DNA of 64,000 nt from Leifsonia sp. TF02-11 (GTDB taxonomy: Bacteria; Actinomycetota; Actinomycetes; Actinomycetales; Microbacteriaceae). The position numbers and the translations under genes were made by a program. Under the pieces are notes generated by a model, which searched no databases, was not told the origin of the DNA, and saw nothing but the letters and a program-made list of their open reading frames with translations. The stretch is taken from positions 124,001 through 188,000 of the forward strand of contig NZ_JAGEKP010000003.1 in NCBI RefSeq assembly GCF_017565305.1. Reading direction: 5' to 3'. This document shows, piece after piece, positions 44,163-51,584 of this stretch (position 1 is its first letter; every line of letters starts with the position of its first letter).

Positions 44163-44215
44163 ATTTGCGGCAAATGTGGCGTTTCGCGGTGCCTAGCGCC
44201 ATATGTGGCGCAAAT
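44163..44215. repeat. Imperfect 19-bp inverted repeat near the M20 gene end
   Basis: Arms 44163-44181 and 44197-44215 match at 16 of 19 positions around a 15-nt loop. A smaller CATTTG-CGG-CAAATG hairpin is nested in the left arm and GCGCC-N6-GGCGC in the right. It lies 7 bp from the M20 stop codon and may be its terminator. Confidence 0.5.
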
Positions 44216-44222
44216 CAGCGAC

Positions 44223-45431
44223 TCAGGCGAGCCACTCGCGGGCCGCGGTGACGAGGGCGCGCACTCCGGTGTCGATCGTCGGCTGCGCCAGCGGGGCGAA
44301 GAACGGGGAGTGGTTCGAGGGGATGTCGGAGTCGACTGTTCCCGCCGCCATCGCCGCGCGAACGGCCTCGGGGTCGCCGCCGCCGAGCAGCCAGTAGACC
44401 AGAGGCACGCCCGCGGCGGTCGCCAGGTTTCCGACGTCCTCGCTGCCCGCGATCGGGTCGGGTTCGAACACGGCCTCAGCACCGAACTCCGCGGCGAAGG
44501 CGGCGTTGACGCGAGCGGTGGCATCTGCATCGTTGACGGTGACCGGGTAGCGCTCGCCCCACTCGAAGGTGGGCTCCTGTGGTGACCCGCTCGCCTGCGC
44601 CTCGGCGCGGATGATGCGGTCGACGCCCTCCAGCATGCGGGTGCGGACCGCCTCGTCGAAGCTGCGCATGCTGATCCCGAGCGTCGCCGACGGAGCGATG
44701 ATGTTGTTCTTCGTGCCGGCGTGCATGGTTCCAACGGTCACGACGGCGGTGTCCCGCGGCGCGATCTCACGCGAGACGACGGTCTGCAGGCGCATCACCG
44801 CCGACGCGGCCATGACCACAGGGTCGATGGTGGTCTCCGGGCGCGATCCGTGGCCGCCGCGCCCGTGCAGCGTGACCTCGAACGTGTCCACGGCGGCCAT
44901 CGCCGCCCCGGGGCGCGCGCCCACCATGCCGGCGGGGAACGGCGTCACATGCTGCCCGAGCACGACGTCGGGCGCTGGCACCTTCGTGTACAGGCCGTCC
45001 TGCACCATCACCTCGGCGCCGCCGCCGTGCTCCTCGGCGGGCTGGAAGACGGCGACCACGGTACCTGACCAGTCTTCGGTGGTCGCCGCAAGCCGCTCGA
45101 CGGCGCCCAGCAGGCACGTGATGTGGATGTCGTGGCCGCACGCGTGCATGACCGGGACCGGGTGACCGTCGTCGCCGGGCGCTGTCGCGGTCGACGCCCA
45201 CGGCAGCCCGGTCTGCTCGAGGACGGGGAGGCCGTCCATGTCGGCCCGCAGCAGGACGGTCGGCCCGTCGCCGTTGCGCAGCACGCCGGCGACACCCGTG
45301 CGGGCGATCCCGGTGTGCACCTCGAGGCCGAGCGCAGTGAGCTGCTCCGCCACGATGCCTGCGGTGCGGTGCTCCTCGAACGAGAGCTCGGGGTGGGCGT
45401 GCAAGTCACGGTAGATGGCTTCGAGATCCAT
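44223..45431 (-). CDS. M20 family amidohydrolase (N-acyl-amino-acid/IAA-conjugate hydrolase type)
   Basis: 402 residues. Dizinc peptidase-like fold: LHAHPELSFEEHRTA at the N-terminus, LLRADMDGLPVLEQTGLPW, the metal segment HACGHDIHITCLLGA, the Glu-Glu pair in FQPAEEHGGGAEVM, and HGRGGHGSRPETTIDPV in the lid domain. Members release amino acids from N-acyl or indole-3-acetyl conjugates. Leaderless-type TAGGGT 6 nt before ATG. Confidence 0.9.
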   Translation of the reverse strand: MDLEAIYRDLHAHPELSFEEHRTAGIVAEQLTALGLEVHTGIARTGVAGVLRNGDGPTVLLRADMDGLPVLEQTGLPWASTATAPGDDGHPVPVMHACGHDIHITCLLGAVERLAATTEDWSGTVVAVFQPAEEHGGGAEVMVQDGLYTKVPAPDVVLGQHVTPFPAGMVGARPGAAMAAVDTFEVTLHGRGGHGSRPETTIDPVVMAASAVMRLQTVVSREIAPRDTAVVTVGTMHAGTKNNIIAPSATLGISMRSFDEAVRTRMLEGVDRIIRAEAQASGSPQEPTFEWGERYPVTVNDADATARVNAAFAAEFGAEAVFEPDPIAGSEDVGNLATAAGVPLVYWLLGGGDPEAVRAAMAAGTVDSDIPSNHSPFFAPLAQPTIDTGVRALVTAAREWLA

Positions 45432-45437
45432 GGGTCC

Positions 45438-45443
45438 ACCCTA
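45438..45443 (-). promoter_or_regulatory. -10-like TAGGGT for M20 gene
   Basis: TAGGGT ends 6 nt upstream of the start codon on the minus strand. Confidence 0.5.
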
Positions 45444-45478
45444 CGGGTGCCCGGCCGCACCGCTTCACAGCTGCAGGC

Positions 45479-45562
45479 AACGGAGGAGATCAGAACGGGA
45501 GCCGCACGAAAAGTCGGGGAACGGAGGAGATCGCGGCGCTGCTGGACCGGTGATCCTCCGTT
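45479..45562. repeat. 84-bp gene-end element, copy B
   Basis: AACGGAGGAGATC at 45479-45491 and again at 45520-45532, 41 bp apart as in copy A, with the inverted word GATCCTCCGTT at 45552-45562 (two bases shorter than in copy A). Total length is again 84 bp, while the filling sequence differs. It lies downstream of the LacI-type gene, before the M20 promoter region. Confidence 0.75.
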
Positions 45563-45593
45563 GGCCACGCGGCACGGGCGCGCGATGCGGGGC

Positions 45594-46664
45594 CTAGGCC
45601 GGGCGGGGTGCCGCTGTCGTGTTGCCGCGGTGGAACTCGCTCGTGAACGACGCGGTGCGGGGCGGTCGGCCCTCCAGCATCTCGACGATGGCGTGACCCG
45701 CTGCTCGCCCCTTTTCCACTGCGGGCTGGACCAACGTGGTGAGGTCGTACGGCCACAGCCCGTCGACGCGCACCCCGTCGAATCCGACGACGCTGACGTC
45801 GCCGGGGACCTCCAGCCCCAGCTCCTCCGCCGCACGGATCACACCGGCGGCGAGCAGGTCGCTCTGCGCGATGATCGCGGTCGGCCGCCGGCTCGGGTCG
45901 GAGAGGAGCGCCATGCCGGCGATCCTGCCCTCCTCGACGAACGAGCCCCTGGTCGTCCAGCCGCCGGCGGTCGGGAAGACGTCGCGCGCCCCGGCGAGAC
46001 GCTCGTTGCCCGTGGTGGAACTGCTGCTTCGCACGTTCTCGGCCGTGAGTGGGCCGCGCGCGCGGTCGCGGGTCAGCGGAAGGGCGACGATCGCGACGTC
46101 GCGGTGGCCCAGCTCGTGGAGGTGCTGGGCGGCGAGGCGGGTGGCCTCCCTGTTGTCCTGACCGATCGACGGCACGTCGTCCGACGGGCCGCCCTCGATC
46201 GCGACCAGCGGGATGCCGCGCTGGCGCAGCATCGCGACCGACTCGTCGAGGCGGGGGCTGCAGCCGACGAGCACCACGGCGTCCATCGGCGCGTCCTCGA
46301 TCCGCTGCGCGGTCTCCCCCGCGTCGGTGAGGATGAGCAGCCCCGCGTCGATGGCGGCGATCTCGTCGGAGATCCCGTCGAGGAGGGCGATCTTGATGGG
46401 GTCGCGGAACGCGTCGCCGACGCGCTCCTCCATCACCACCCCGACGATGCCGGACCGGCCGCGGCGGAGCGAGCGGGCCCGCGGGTCCGGGCCCGCGTAG
46501 TTGAGCTGCTTGGCCGCCTCGAGCACCCGCTCGCGCGTGGCGTCGGAGACGGGCCCTGTGCCGGAGAAGGCCAGCGAGGCCGTGGAGTTGGAGACACCGG
46601 CCAGCCGGGCGACCGCGGCCAGCGTCGGCCGGGCGCCCAGAAGGGTTGTGCTGCTGTCGTTCAC
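45594..46664 (-). CDS. LacI family transcriptional regulator
   Basis: 356 residues, GTG start. The N-terminal HTH is LAAVARLAGVSNSTASLAFSGTGPVSDATRERV, followed by the hinge helix region and a periplasmic-binding-like effector domain (VGVVMEERVGDAF, AAGVIRAAEELGLEVPGDVSVVGFDGV). It is divergent from an MFS transporter. A perfect 24-bp palindrome between them is the probable operator, so it likely controls its own gene and the transporter in response to that transporter's substrate. Confidence 0.92.
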   Translation of the reverse strand: MNDSSTTLLGARPTLAAVARLAGVSNSTASLAFSGTGPVSDATRERVLEAAKQLNYAGPDPRARSLRRGRSGIVGVVMEERVGDAFRDPIKIALLDGISDEIAAIDAGLLILTDAGETAQRIEDAPMDAVVLVGCSPRLDESVAMLRQRGIPLVAIEGGPSDDVPSIGQDNREATRLAAQHLHELGHRDVAIVALPLTRDRARGPLTAENVRSSSSTTGNERLAGARDVFPTAGGWTTRGSFVEEGRIAGMALLSDPSRRPTAIIAQSDLLAAGVIRAAEELGLEVPGDVSVVGFDGVRVDGLWPYDLTTLVQPAVEKGRAAGHAIVEMLEGRPPRTASFTSEFHRGNTTAAPRPA

Positions 46665-46680
46665 GTGTGGTAGCTTAGTC

Positions 46681-46704
46681 GAATCGTTTCGATCGAAACG
46701 ATTC
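46681..46704. promoter_or_regulatory. Perfect 24-bp palindromic LacI-type operator
   Basis: Half-site GAATCGTTTCGA repeated in inverted orientation with no spacer, centred between the divergent LacI-type and MFS genes (16 and 26 bp from the start codons). Central CGATCG fits the CG-centred symmetric operators of the family. Confidence 0.8.
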
Positions 46705-46730
46705 GAGTGCCGAAATCACCAGGAAAGCCG

Positions 46731-47990
46731 ATGTCACAGCCGACCCCGACGACGACCCGCTCGCGCCGCGAGCTGCGCGCCTGGCGCAATGCCGTGTTCG
46801 TCATCTTCATCCTCAGCGGGCTCGCCATGGCGACCTGGGTCGCCCGCATCCCGGGAGTGCGCGACGACCTCGGCCTCGGCCGCGACCCGTCCTCCGTCGG
46901 GCTGCTCATCCTCGGGATGTCCATCGGCGCGATCGTCGGCCTGTCGGTCTCGTCGCTGGTGATGGTGCGCTTCGGACCGCACAAGGGGATGGTCGGCGGC
47001 CTCACGATCGTCGCCATCGGCACCCTGCTGATCGGGTTCGGCTCCAGCGTCTTCCACGCGGTCCCGCTGGTCGCGATCGGCCTCATCCTGCTCGGCTTCG
47101 GCAACGGGATGGTCGACGTGATGATGAACGTCGAGGGCACCGCCGTCGAGCGCGAGATCGGCAAGACGCTGATGCCGCTCATGCACGCGTTCTTCAGCTT
47201 CGGCACGGTCCTCGGGGCCGGCATCGGCGCGGCAGCGGCCGCCCTCCACATCGCGGTGGCGTGGCACCTCGCGGTCATCGCGGTGCTGATGGTCGCCGTG
47301 GCGCTGTTCGCCATCCGGTTCATCCCGCGGGAGGCGGAACTCGGCGACGAGACGGAGGCGCAGCCGCGCATCCCGTTCGGGCAGCGCCTGCGTGCCTCGC
47401 TCGCGGTGTGGGCGGACTGGCGTCTCATCCTGATCGGCGTCGTCATGCTCGGCATGGCGTTCGGCGAAGGGTCGGCCAACGACTGGATCGCGCTGGCCAC
47501 CGTCGACGGCCACGCCCAGCAGAACTCCACCGGCGCCGTCGTCTTCGGCTTCTTCGTCGCGGCCATGACCATAGGACGCGTGCTCGGTGGCCCGGTCGTC
47601 GACCGCATCGGACGCGTTGCCGCGATCCGCGCCACCGCAGCCATGGGCGTCGTCGGTCTCCTGCTGTTCATCCTCGGGGGCCCGCTCTGGGTGGTCGTGC
47701 TGGGCACGGTGCTCTGGGGCTTCGGCGTCTCGCTCGGCTTCCCACTTGGGATGTCCGCGGCCTCGGACGGCCAGGACAACCCGGCAGCACGGGTCTCCGC
47801 CGTCGCGATCATCGGATACTGCGCGTTCCTGGTCGGCCCGCCGCTGATCGGTTTCCTGGGCAAGGAGTTCGGCATCCTGAACGCCCTCTACCTCATCCTC
47901 GTGCTGCTGGTCGCGTCCTTCCTGGCCGCGCCCGCCGTCCGTCCGCTCGCCGAGCGCCGCGCCCGCGCGGCGGCCCCCGCCACCGAGTAG
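46731..47990 (+). CDS. MFS transporter (YbjJ-like)
   Basis: 419 residues, twelve membrane helices. Opens with LRAWRNAVFVIFILSGLAMATWVARIPGVRDDLGL and contains FGNGMVDVMMNVEG, a pattern of the YbjJ/fucose-permease-like MFS branch. The ATG at 46731 has AGGA at proper distance; a GTG 24 bp upstream would put the operator against the start. Under probable control of the divergent LacI-type regulator, so a sugar or sugar-derived substrate is plausible. Confidence 0.88.
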   Translation: MSQPTPTTTRSRRELRAWRNAVFVIFILSGLAMATWVARIPGVRDDLGLGRDPSSVGLLILGMSIGAIVGLSVSSLVMVRFGPHKGMVGGLTIVAIGTLLIGFGSSVFHAVPLVAIGLILLGFGNGMVDVMMNVEGTAVEREIGKTLMPLMHAFFSFGTVLGAGIGAAAAALHIAVAWHLAVIAVLMVAVALFAIRFIPREAELGDETEAQPRIPFGQRLRASLAVWADWRLILIGVVMLGMAFGEGSANDWIALATVDGHAQQNSTGAVVFGFFVAAMTIGRVLGGPVVDRIGRVAAIRATAAMGVVGLLLFILGGPLWVVVLGTVLWGFGVSLGFPLGMSAASDGQDNPAARVSAVAIIGYCAFLVGPPLIGFLGKEFGILNALYLILVLLVASFLAAPAVRPLAERRARAAAPATE

Positions 47991-47991
47991 C

Positions 47992-48055
47992 TCGTCGAGA
48001 AGGCGCAAAATGCGCCGAAACGCGTCGAGTGGGCGGAGAATCCGCCGTCTCGAGG
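47992..48055. repeat. Double-hairpin gene-end element with TCGAG boxes
   Basis: Two hairpins of the same design, GGCGCA-AAA-TGCGCC (48003-48017) and GGCGGA-GAA-TCCGCC (48033-48047), are set between three TCGAG boxes at 47996, 48026 and 48051. It fills the 71-bp space between the convergent MFS and lactonase genes. No T-tract. Likely a bidirectional terminator or a repeated palindromic element. Confidence 0.6.
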
Positions 48056-48061
48056 TGGGGG

Positions 48062-49105
48062 CTACACGAACGCGAGGCAGACGGGGGTGGGGACGGGAGA
48101 CGCGCCGAGGCGCGTGAGCTCGCGGCTGCCCGCGTCGAAGGCGAACACGACGACCTCGTCGCTGTCCTGGCAGGCGGCGAGCACGCGATCCCCGGACAGC
48201 GCTAACACGAGGTCGCGCGGCGCGCGGCCTCCCACCGGCACGACCCGCACGAACTCGAGCGCCGAGGTCGCCGCGTCGAACGCGAATACCCCGATCGTGT
48301 CGTCGCCGCGATTGGTCACCAGCACGGTCCGCCCGTCGGGCGAGACCCGGACGGCCGCCGTCTGATTGCCGGGGGCGGACTCCGACCCGCGCGTGCCGAC
48401 CGAGGCGACGAGCGCGAAGCGGTCGCCCTCGCGCCGCAACAGGGCGAGGGTGCTGTCGAGCTCGTTGAGGAGGAAGAGGTGCCGGCCGTCCGGGTGGAAC
48501 GCCAGGTGCCGGGGGCCGGCCGCGCCGACCGTCACCGTCGCCTCCGGGCGCAGCGCCAGCGCTCCGGACTCCGACAGGGTGTACCAGCGCACCTCGCCCA
48601 GGCCGAGATCCACCACGACCAGCTCTCCCGTCACCGGGTCGAAGACCAGCTGGTGCACGTGCGGCGACTCCTGGCGGGGATGCGTCCCGTGCCCCTCGTG
48701 CTGCACGAACGCGGTCCGCTCGCCGATCGAGCCGTCGTCGGCCAGCGTGAAGACCGAGACCGTGCCACCGACGTACGTCCCGGTGGCCAGCCACCGTCCG
48801 GACGGGTGCACCGTCAGGTGGGCGGGCGAGTCGCCGCCGCTGGACACGCGGCCCAACGGCCGCAGCGTTCCGTCCGCGCTCCGGGAGAACGCCGAGACAC
48901 CGCCGTCCGGGCCCGTCTCCTCGACCGCGTACGCCCGCGTGCCGTGGTCGGTGACGGCCACCCACGACGGGTTGGGCACCTCGGCGGCGACCGAGACGTC
49001 GACGATGTCGGTGCCGTCGAAGCGGGCACCGAGGATGCCCGCCGCGTGCCCATCGACGTGCGGGAGCCGCTGTGTGTACGTGCCGATGAGGAGGTCGTGA
49101 GCCAT
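48062..49105 (-). CDS. Lactonase family protein (6-phosphogluconolactonase-like beta-propeller)
   Basis: 347 residues, no signal peptide. Repeated blades with PSWVAVTDHGTRAYAVEE, SPAHLTVHPSGRWLATGTY, GPRHLAFHPDGRHLFLLNE and VRVSPDGRTVLVTNRGDDTI show the seven-bladed YbhE/Pgl fold. The family includes 6-phosphogluconolactonase and cis,cis-muconate cycloisomerase relatives; the actual substrate is unproven. The start at 49105 is taken because it opens directly with the first blade. Confidence 0.85.
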   Translation of the reverse strand: MAHDLLIGTYTQRLPHVDGHAAGILGARFDGTDIVDVSVAAEVPNPSWVAVTDHGTRAYAVEETGPDGGVSAFSRSADGTLRPLGRVSSGGDSPAHLTVHPSGRWLATGTYVGGTVSVFTLADDGSIGERTAFVQHEGHGTHPRQESPHVHQLVFDPVTGELVVVDLGLGEVRWYTLSESGALALRPEATVTVGAAGPRHLAFHPDGRHLFLLNELDSTLALLRREGDRFALVASVGTRGSESAPGNQTAAVRVSPDGRTVLVTNRGDDTIGVFAFDAATSALEFVRVVPVGGRAPRDLVLALSGDRVLAACQDSDEVVVFAFDAGSRELTRLGASPVPTPVCLAFV

Positions 49106-49149
49106 GCCCTCATCCTGCCAGCAGGCCGACCGCGATCGCGCGCGCACCG

Positions 49150-49155
49150 TACACT
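49150..49155 (+). promoter_or_regulatory. -10-like TACACT for nucS
   Basis: TACACT ends 6 nt before the GTG of nucS, with no Shine-Dalgarno sequence. Confidence 0.5.
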
Positions 49156-49161
49156 TGACCG

Positions 49162-49857
49162 GTGCGCCTCGTGATTGCCAACTGCTCCGTCGACTACGCC
49201 GGGCGACTGAGCGCTCACCTCCCGCTCGCCAAACGGCTCCTGATGCTGAAGGCCGACGGAAGCCTGCTCGTGCACTCCGACGGCGGCTCGTACAAGCCGC
49301 TCAACTGGATGAGCCCGCCCTGCACGGTCACGGTCGACGAGCCGGACGAGCTGCAGCGGGAGGCCGGGATCACGCAGGTGTGGCGGGTCACCCAGGCCAA
49401 GACCGCGGACCTCCTGATCGTCTCGATCCACGAGGTGCTGCACGACTCCGCACACGACCTCGGCATCGACCCCGGACTGCAGAAGGACGGCGTGGAGGCG
49501 CACCTCCAGAAGCTGCTGGCCGAGCAGATCCACCTGCTCGGCGACGGCCACGTGCTCGTGCGCCGCGAGTACATGACGGCGATCGGACCCGTGGACATCC
49601 TGGCCAGGGACGAGCGCGGCGCCTCGGTCGCCGTCGAGCTCAAGCGTCGCGGCGACATCGACGGCGTCGAGCAGCTCACGCGTTACCTGGAGCTGATGAA
49701 CCGCGATCCGCTGCTCGCCCCGGTGACCGGCGTGTTCGCCGCCCAGGAGATCAAGCCCCAGGCCCGCACGCTGGCCGAGGACCGCGGCATCCGCTGCCTC
49801 GTGCTCGACTACGACGCCATGCGCGGCCTCGACGACAGCGACTCGAGGCTGTTCTGA
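49162..49857 (+). CDS. nucS: Mismatch-specific endonuclease NucS (EndoMS)
   Basis: 231 residues, GTG start. N-terminal DNA-binding/dimer half ([39 protein letters not shown]) and a RecB-like nuclease half with GPVDILARD, the Asp and the ELK motif in [22 protein letters not shown]. NucS replaces MutS/MutL in most actinobacteria, cutting both strands at mismatches. The C-terminus DSDSRLF resembles a sliding-clamp-binding tail. The stop overlaps the next start by one base (TGATG). Confidence 0.96.
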   Translation: MRLVIANCSVDYAGRLSAHLPLAKRLLMLKADGSLLVHSDGGSYKPLNWMSPPCTVTVDEPDELQREAGITQVWRVTQAKTADLLIVSIHEVLHDSAHDLGIDPGLQKDGVEAHLQKLLAEQIHLLGDGHVLVRREYMTAIGPVDILARDERGASVAVELKRRGDIDGVEQLTRYLELMNRDPLLAPVTGVFAAQEIKPQARTLAEDRGIRCLVLDYDAMRGLDDSDSRLF

Positions 49858-50279
49858 TGGCGGCGCCGTCGGGACGGTTCCCGCAGACCTACGAGAACGG
49901 CCCGGTCCGCAAGGCCCTCGCCGACATTGCGGCCGAGCCGACGCTCGAGCATCTGGAGGTCCTGCTCGCCGCCGCGCTGAAGGGCGGTCTCGTGGTGGAT
50001 GTCACGGGCTCCGACCCGGGGGAAGTCCGGCTGCGCACCATCCAGTCCACCGCCGGCGAACCTGTGCTGCCGCTGTTCACGTCCATGAAGATGTTGCGGA
50101 ACGCGGTCGGCGCCGCTGCGGGCAAGGGGACGCGCGTGCAGGCGGTCATCGTGCCGGCGGCGGAGGCCCTCGGCTACATCCACAATGCCGATTTCGTGGC
50201 GGTCCAGTTCGATCCGGGAGCTTCGCACACCATGGTGGTCGCCCGCTCGCACATCGAGTCCGCTCTCAGCGGGCGCTGA
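49857..50279 (+). CDS. SseB-family N-terminal domain protein
   Basis: 140 residues. Begins FPQTYENGPVRKALADIAAEPTLEHLEVLLAAAL and continues with VLPLFTSMKMLRNAVG, the pattern of the SseB N-terminal domain (also seen in type VII secretion accessory proteins). No catalytic residues known. Its start lies in the nucS stop codon, so it is coupled to nucS; whether it acts with the nuclease is unknown. Confidence 0.75.
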   Translation: MAAPSGRFPQTYENGPVRKALADIAAEPTLEHLEVLLAAALKGGLVVDVTGSDPGEVRLRTIQSTAGEPVLPLFTSMKMLRNAVGAAAGKGTRVQAVIVPAAEALGYIHNADFVAVQFDPGASHTMVVARSHIESALSGR

Positions 50280-50316
50280 CGCCACTCTCGAATACGTCAC
50301 ATACCATAGGACGGCT

Positions 50317-51012
50317 ATGACCAACCCGACCACCACCACCCCGTCGACCGCGACCGTCGCACGCACCTGGACGTGCGTCCTGTTCGATCTCGACGGCACC
50401 CTCACCGACTCGGCGCCCGGGATCACCGCGTCGCTCGTGCGCATGTTCGAGACCCTCGGCCTGCCCGTCCCGACCCCCGCGGAACTCGTCGAGTACGTCG
50501 GGCCTCCGCTGCTCGACTCGCTGCAGTCCATGGCCGGCTTCGACGAGCCGGGCGCCCGTGCCGCCCTGGCCGTCTACCGCGCCGACTATGCCGCCCACGG
50601 CGCCTTCGACAGCGCCGTCTTCCCCGGCATCCGCGGCCTCCTGCAGCGGCTCCAAGCGGCCGGCATCCCGCTCGCGGTCGCCACCAGCAAGCCGGAGACC
50701 CAGGCCGTGCGCATCCTCGAGCACTTCGGACTGGCCCAGTACTTCGACGTCATCGCGGGAGCCACCGACGACGAGAGCCGCAGCGCCAAGGCGGACGTCG
50801 TCGCGGAGGCGCTCCGCCGGCTGACCGAGCTGGGCGTCGCCCTCGACCACACGGTGATGGTGGGCGACCGCCAGTACGACGTGGAGGGCGCCGGCGAGCA
50901 CGGCCTCCCCACGATCCTCGTCGAGTGGGGCTACGGGTCGCCGGCCGAGGCGGCAGGCGCCATCGCCGTGGTGCACTCGGCGGACCAGCTCAGCGCGCTG
51001 CTGCTGGGCTGA
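50317..51012 (+). CDS. HAD family hydrolase, phosphoglycolate-phosphatase-like
   Basis: 231 residues. HAD motifs: I, VLFDLDGTLTDSAPG with the nucleophilic Asp; II, AVATSKPE; III, SAKADVVAEAL; IV, MVGDRQYDVEGAGEHG. The cap domain is the small helical C1 type of Gph/PGP enzymes. It hydrolyses a small phosphate ester; the substrate is uncertain. TACCAT lies 9 nt upstream of the ATG. Confidence 0.9.
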   Translation: MTNPTTTTPSTATVARTWTCVLFDLDGTLTDSAPGITASLVRMFETLGLPVPTPAELVEYVGPPLLDSLQSMAGFDEPGARAALAVYRADYAAHGAFDSAVFPGIRGLLQRLQAAGIPLAVATSKPETQAVRILEHFGLAQYFDVIAGATDDESRSAKADVVAEALRRLTELGVALDHTVMVGDRQYDVEGAGEHGLPTILVEWGYGSPAEAAGAIAVVHSADQLSALLLG

Positions 51013-51095
51013 TCCGCGCCCGACTGGAGCGTCGGTGGTCGCGCAGTAGGCTGGAGTGTTCCACTACCGCACCGCATACAGCACTAGGAAGAATC

Positions 51096-51506
51096 ATGCG
51101 CGCCAACAGCAAAATGCTCGTACCCGCCGCCATCGTCGCGGCACTGTCCATCGCCTCCCTCACCGGTTGCTCCGGGGGCGGGAGCAGCTCGAGTTCGTCG
51201 CCCACCGCGACGGCCTCGCAGGAGGCGGCCTCCAAGTCGCTTCCGTCCGACTTCCCGAAGTCGGATGTCCCGATCGTCGACGGCACCATCATCGTCGCCA
51301 ACGGTGACCACAACGACGGCTGGTCCGTCACGGTCCAGCCGAAGGACAAGAGCGGCTTCGCCGACGCGAAGGCTGCGCTCGAGAAGGCCGGCTACACCGT
51401 TCAGCCCGGAGCCACCGACAACAAGGCCGTGTACACGAACGCGAAGTACACCGTCGCCGTCGGCACCCCCGGCGTGGCCGTGACGTACGCCGTCACCGCC
51501 AACTGA
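51096..51506 (+). CDS. Small secreted lipoprotein, hypothetical
   Basis: 136 residues. Signal peptide with lipobox SLTGC (Cys25), then a Gly/Ser/Thr linker and a domain of about 90 residues (IVDGTIIVANGDHNDGWSVTVQP, AKAALEKAGYTVQPG, KYTVAVGTPGVAVTYAV) with a beta-alpha-beta look. I do not recognise a family name. Upstream: TAGGCT and AGGAAG before ATG. It converges on mtlR across a triple-palindrome element. Confidence 0.8.
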   Translation: MRANSKMLVPAAIVAALSIASLTGCSGGGSSSSSSPTATASQEAASKSLPSDFPKSDVPIVDGTIIVANGDHNDGWSVTVQPKDKSGFADAKAALEKAGYTVQPGATDNKAVYTNAKYTVAVGTPGVAVTYAVTAN

Positions 51507-51519
51507 CCGGCACCACCGG

Positions 51520-51574
51520 ACATTCGTCACGAATGTCGACTTTCGTGCCACGAATCTCGACATTCGTGACGAAT
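51520..51574. repeat. Triple-palindrome element, isolated copy
   Basis: Palindromes centred at 51528, 51548 and 51568: ACATTCGT-C-ACGAATGT, TTCGTG-C-CACGAA and ATTCGT-G-ACGAAT. Arms and 20-bp phasing equal those of the 43.5-44.1 kb units; spacers differ. It lies between the convergent lipoprotein and mtlR genes. Confidence 0.85.
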
Positions 51575-51584
51575 CTCGCGGCGC

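Larger units (their letters stand above)
43481..44222. other. 742-bp non-coding region filled with repeats
   Basis: Between the convergent MATE and M20 genes. It holds five 56-bp triple-palindrome units (43535-44090) with near-identical spacers, and an imperfect inverted repeat at 44163-44215. Both strands are open for long stretches only because the repeats contain no stop codons; the resulting peptides are low-complexity and change frame between copies. Confidence 0.85.

Noticed and set aside
43541-44202. Repeat proteins on either strand of the 43.5-44.2 kb region
   Set aside because: The open frames exist only because the repeats lack stop codons. The peptides are repeats of one low-complexity phrase, the frame changes between copies, and there is no ribosome site or family match.
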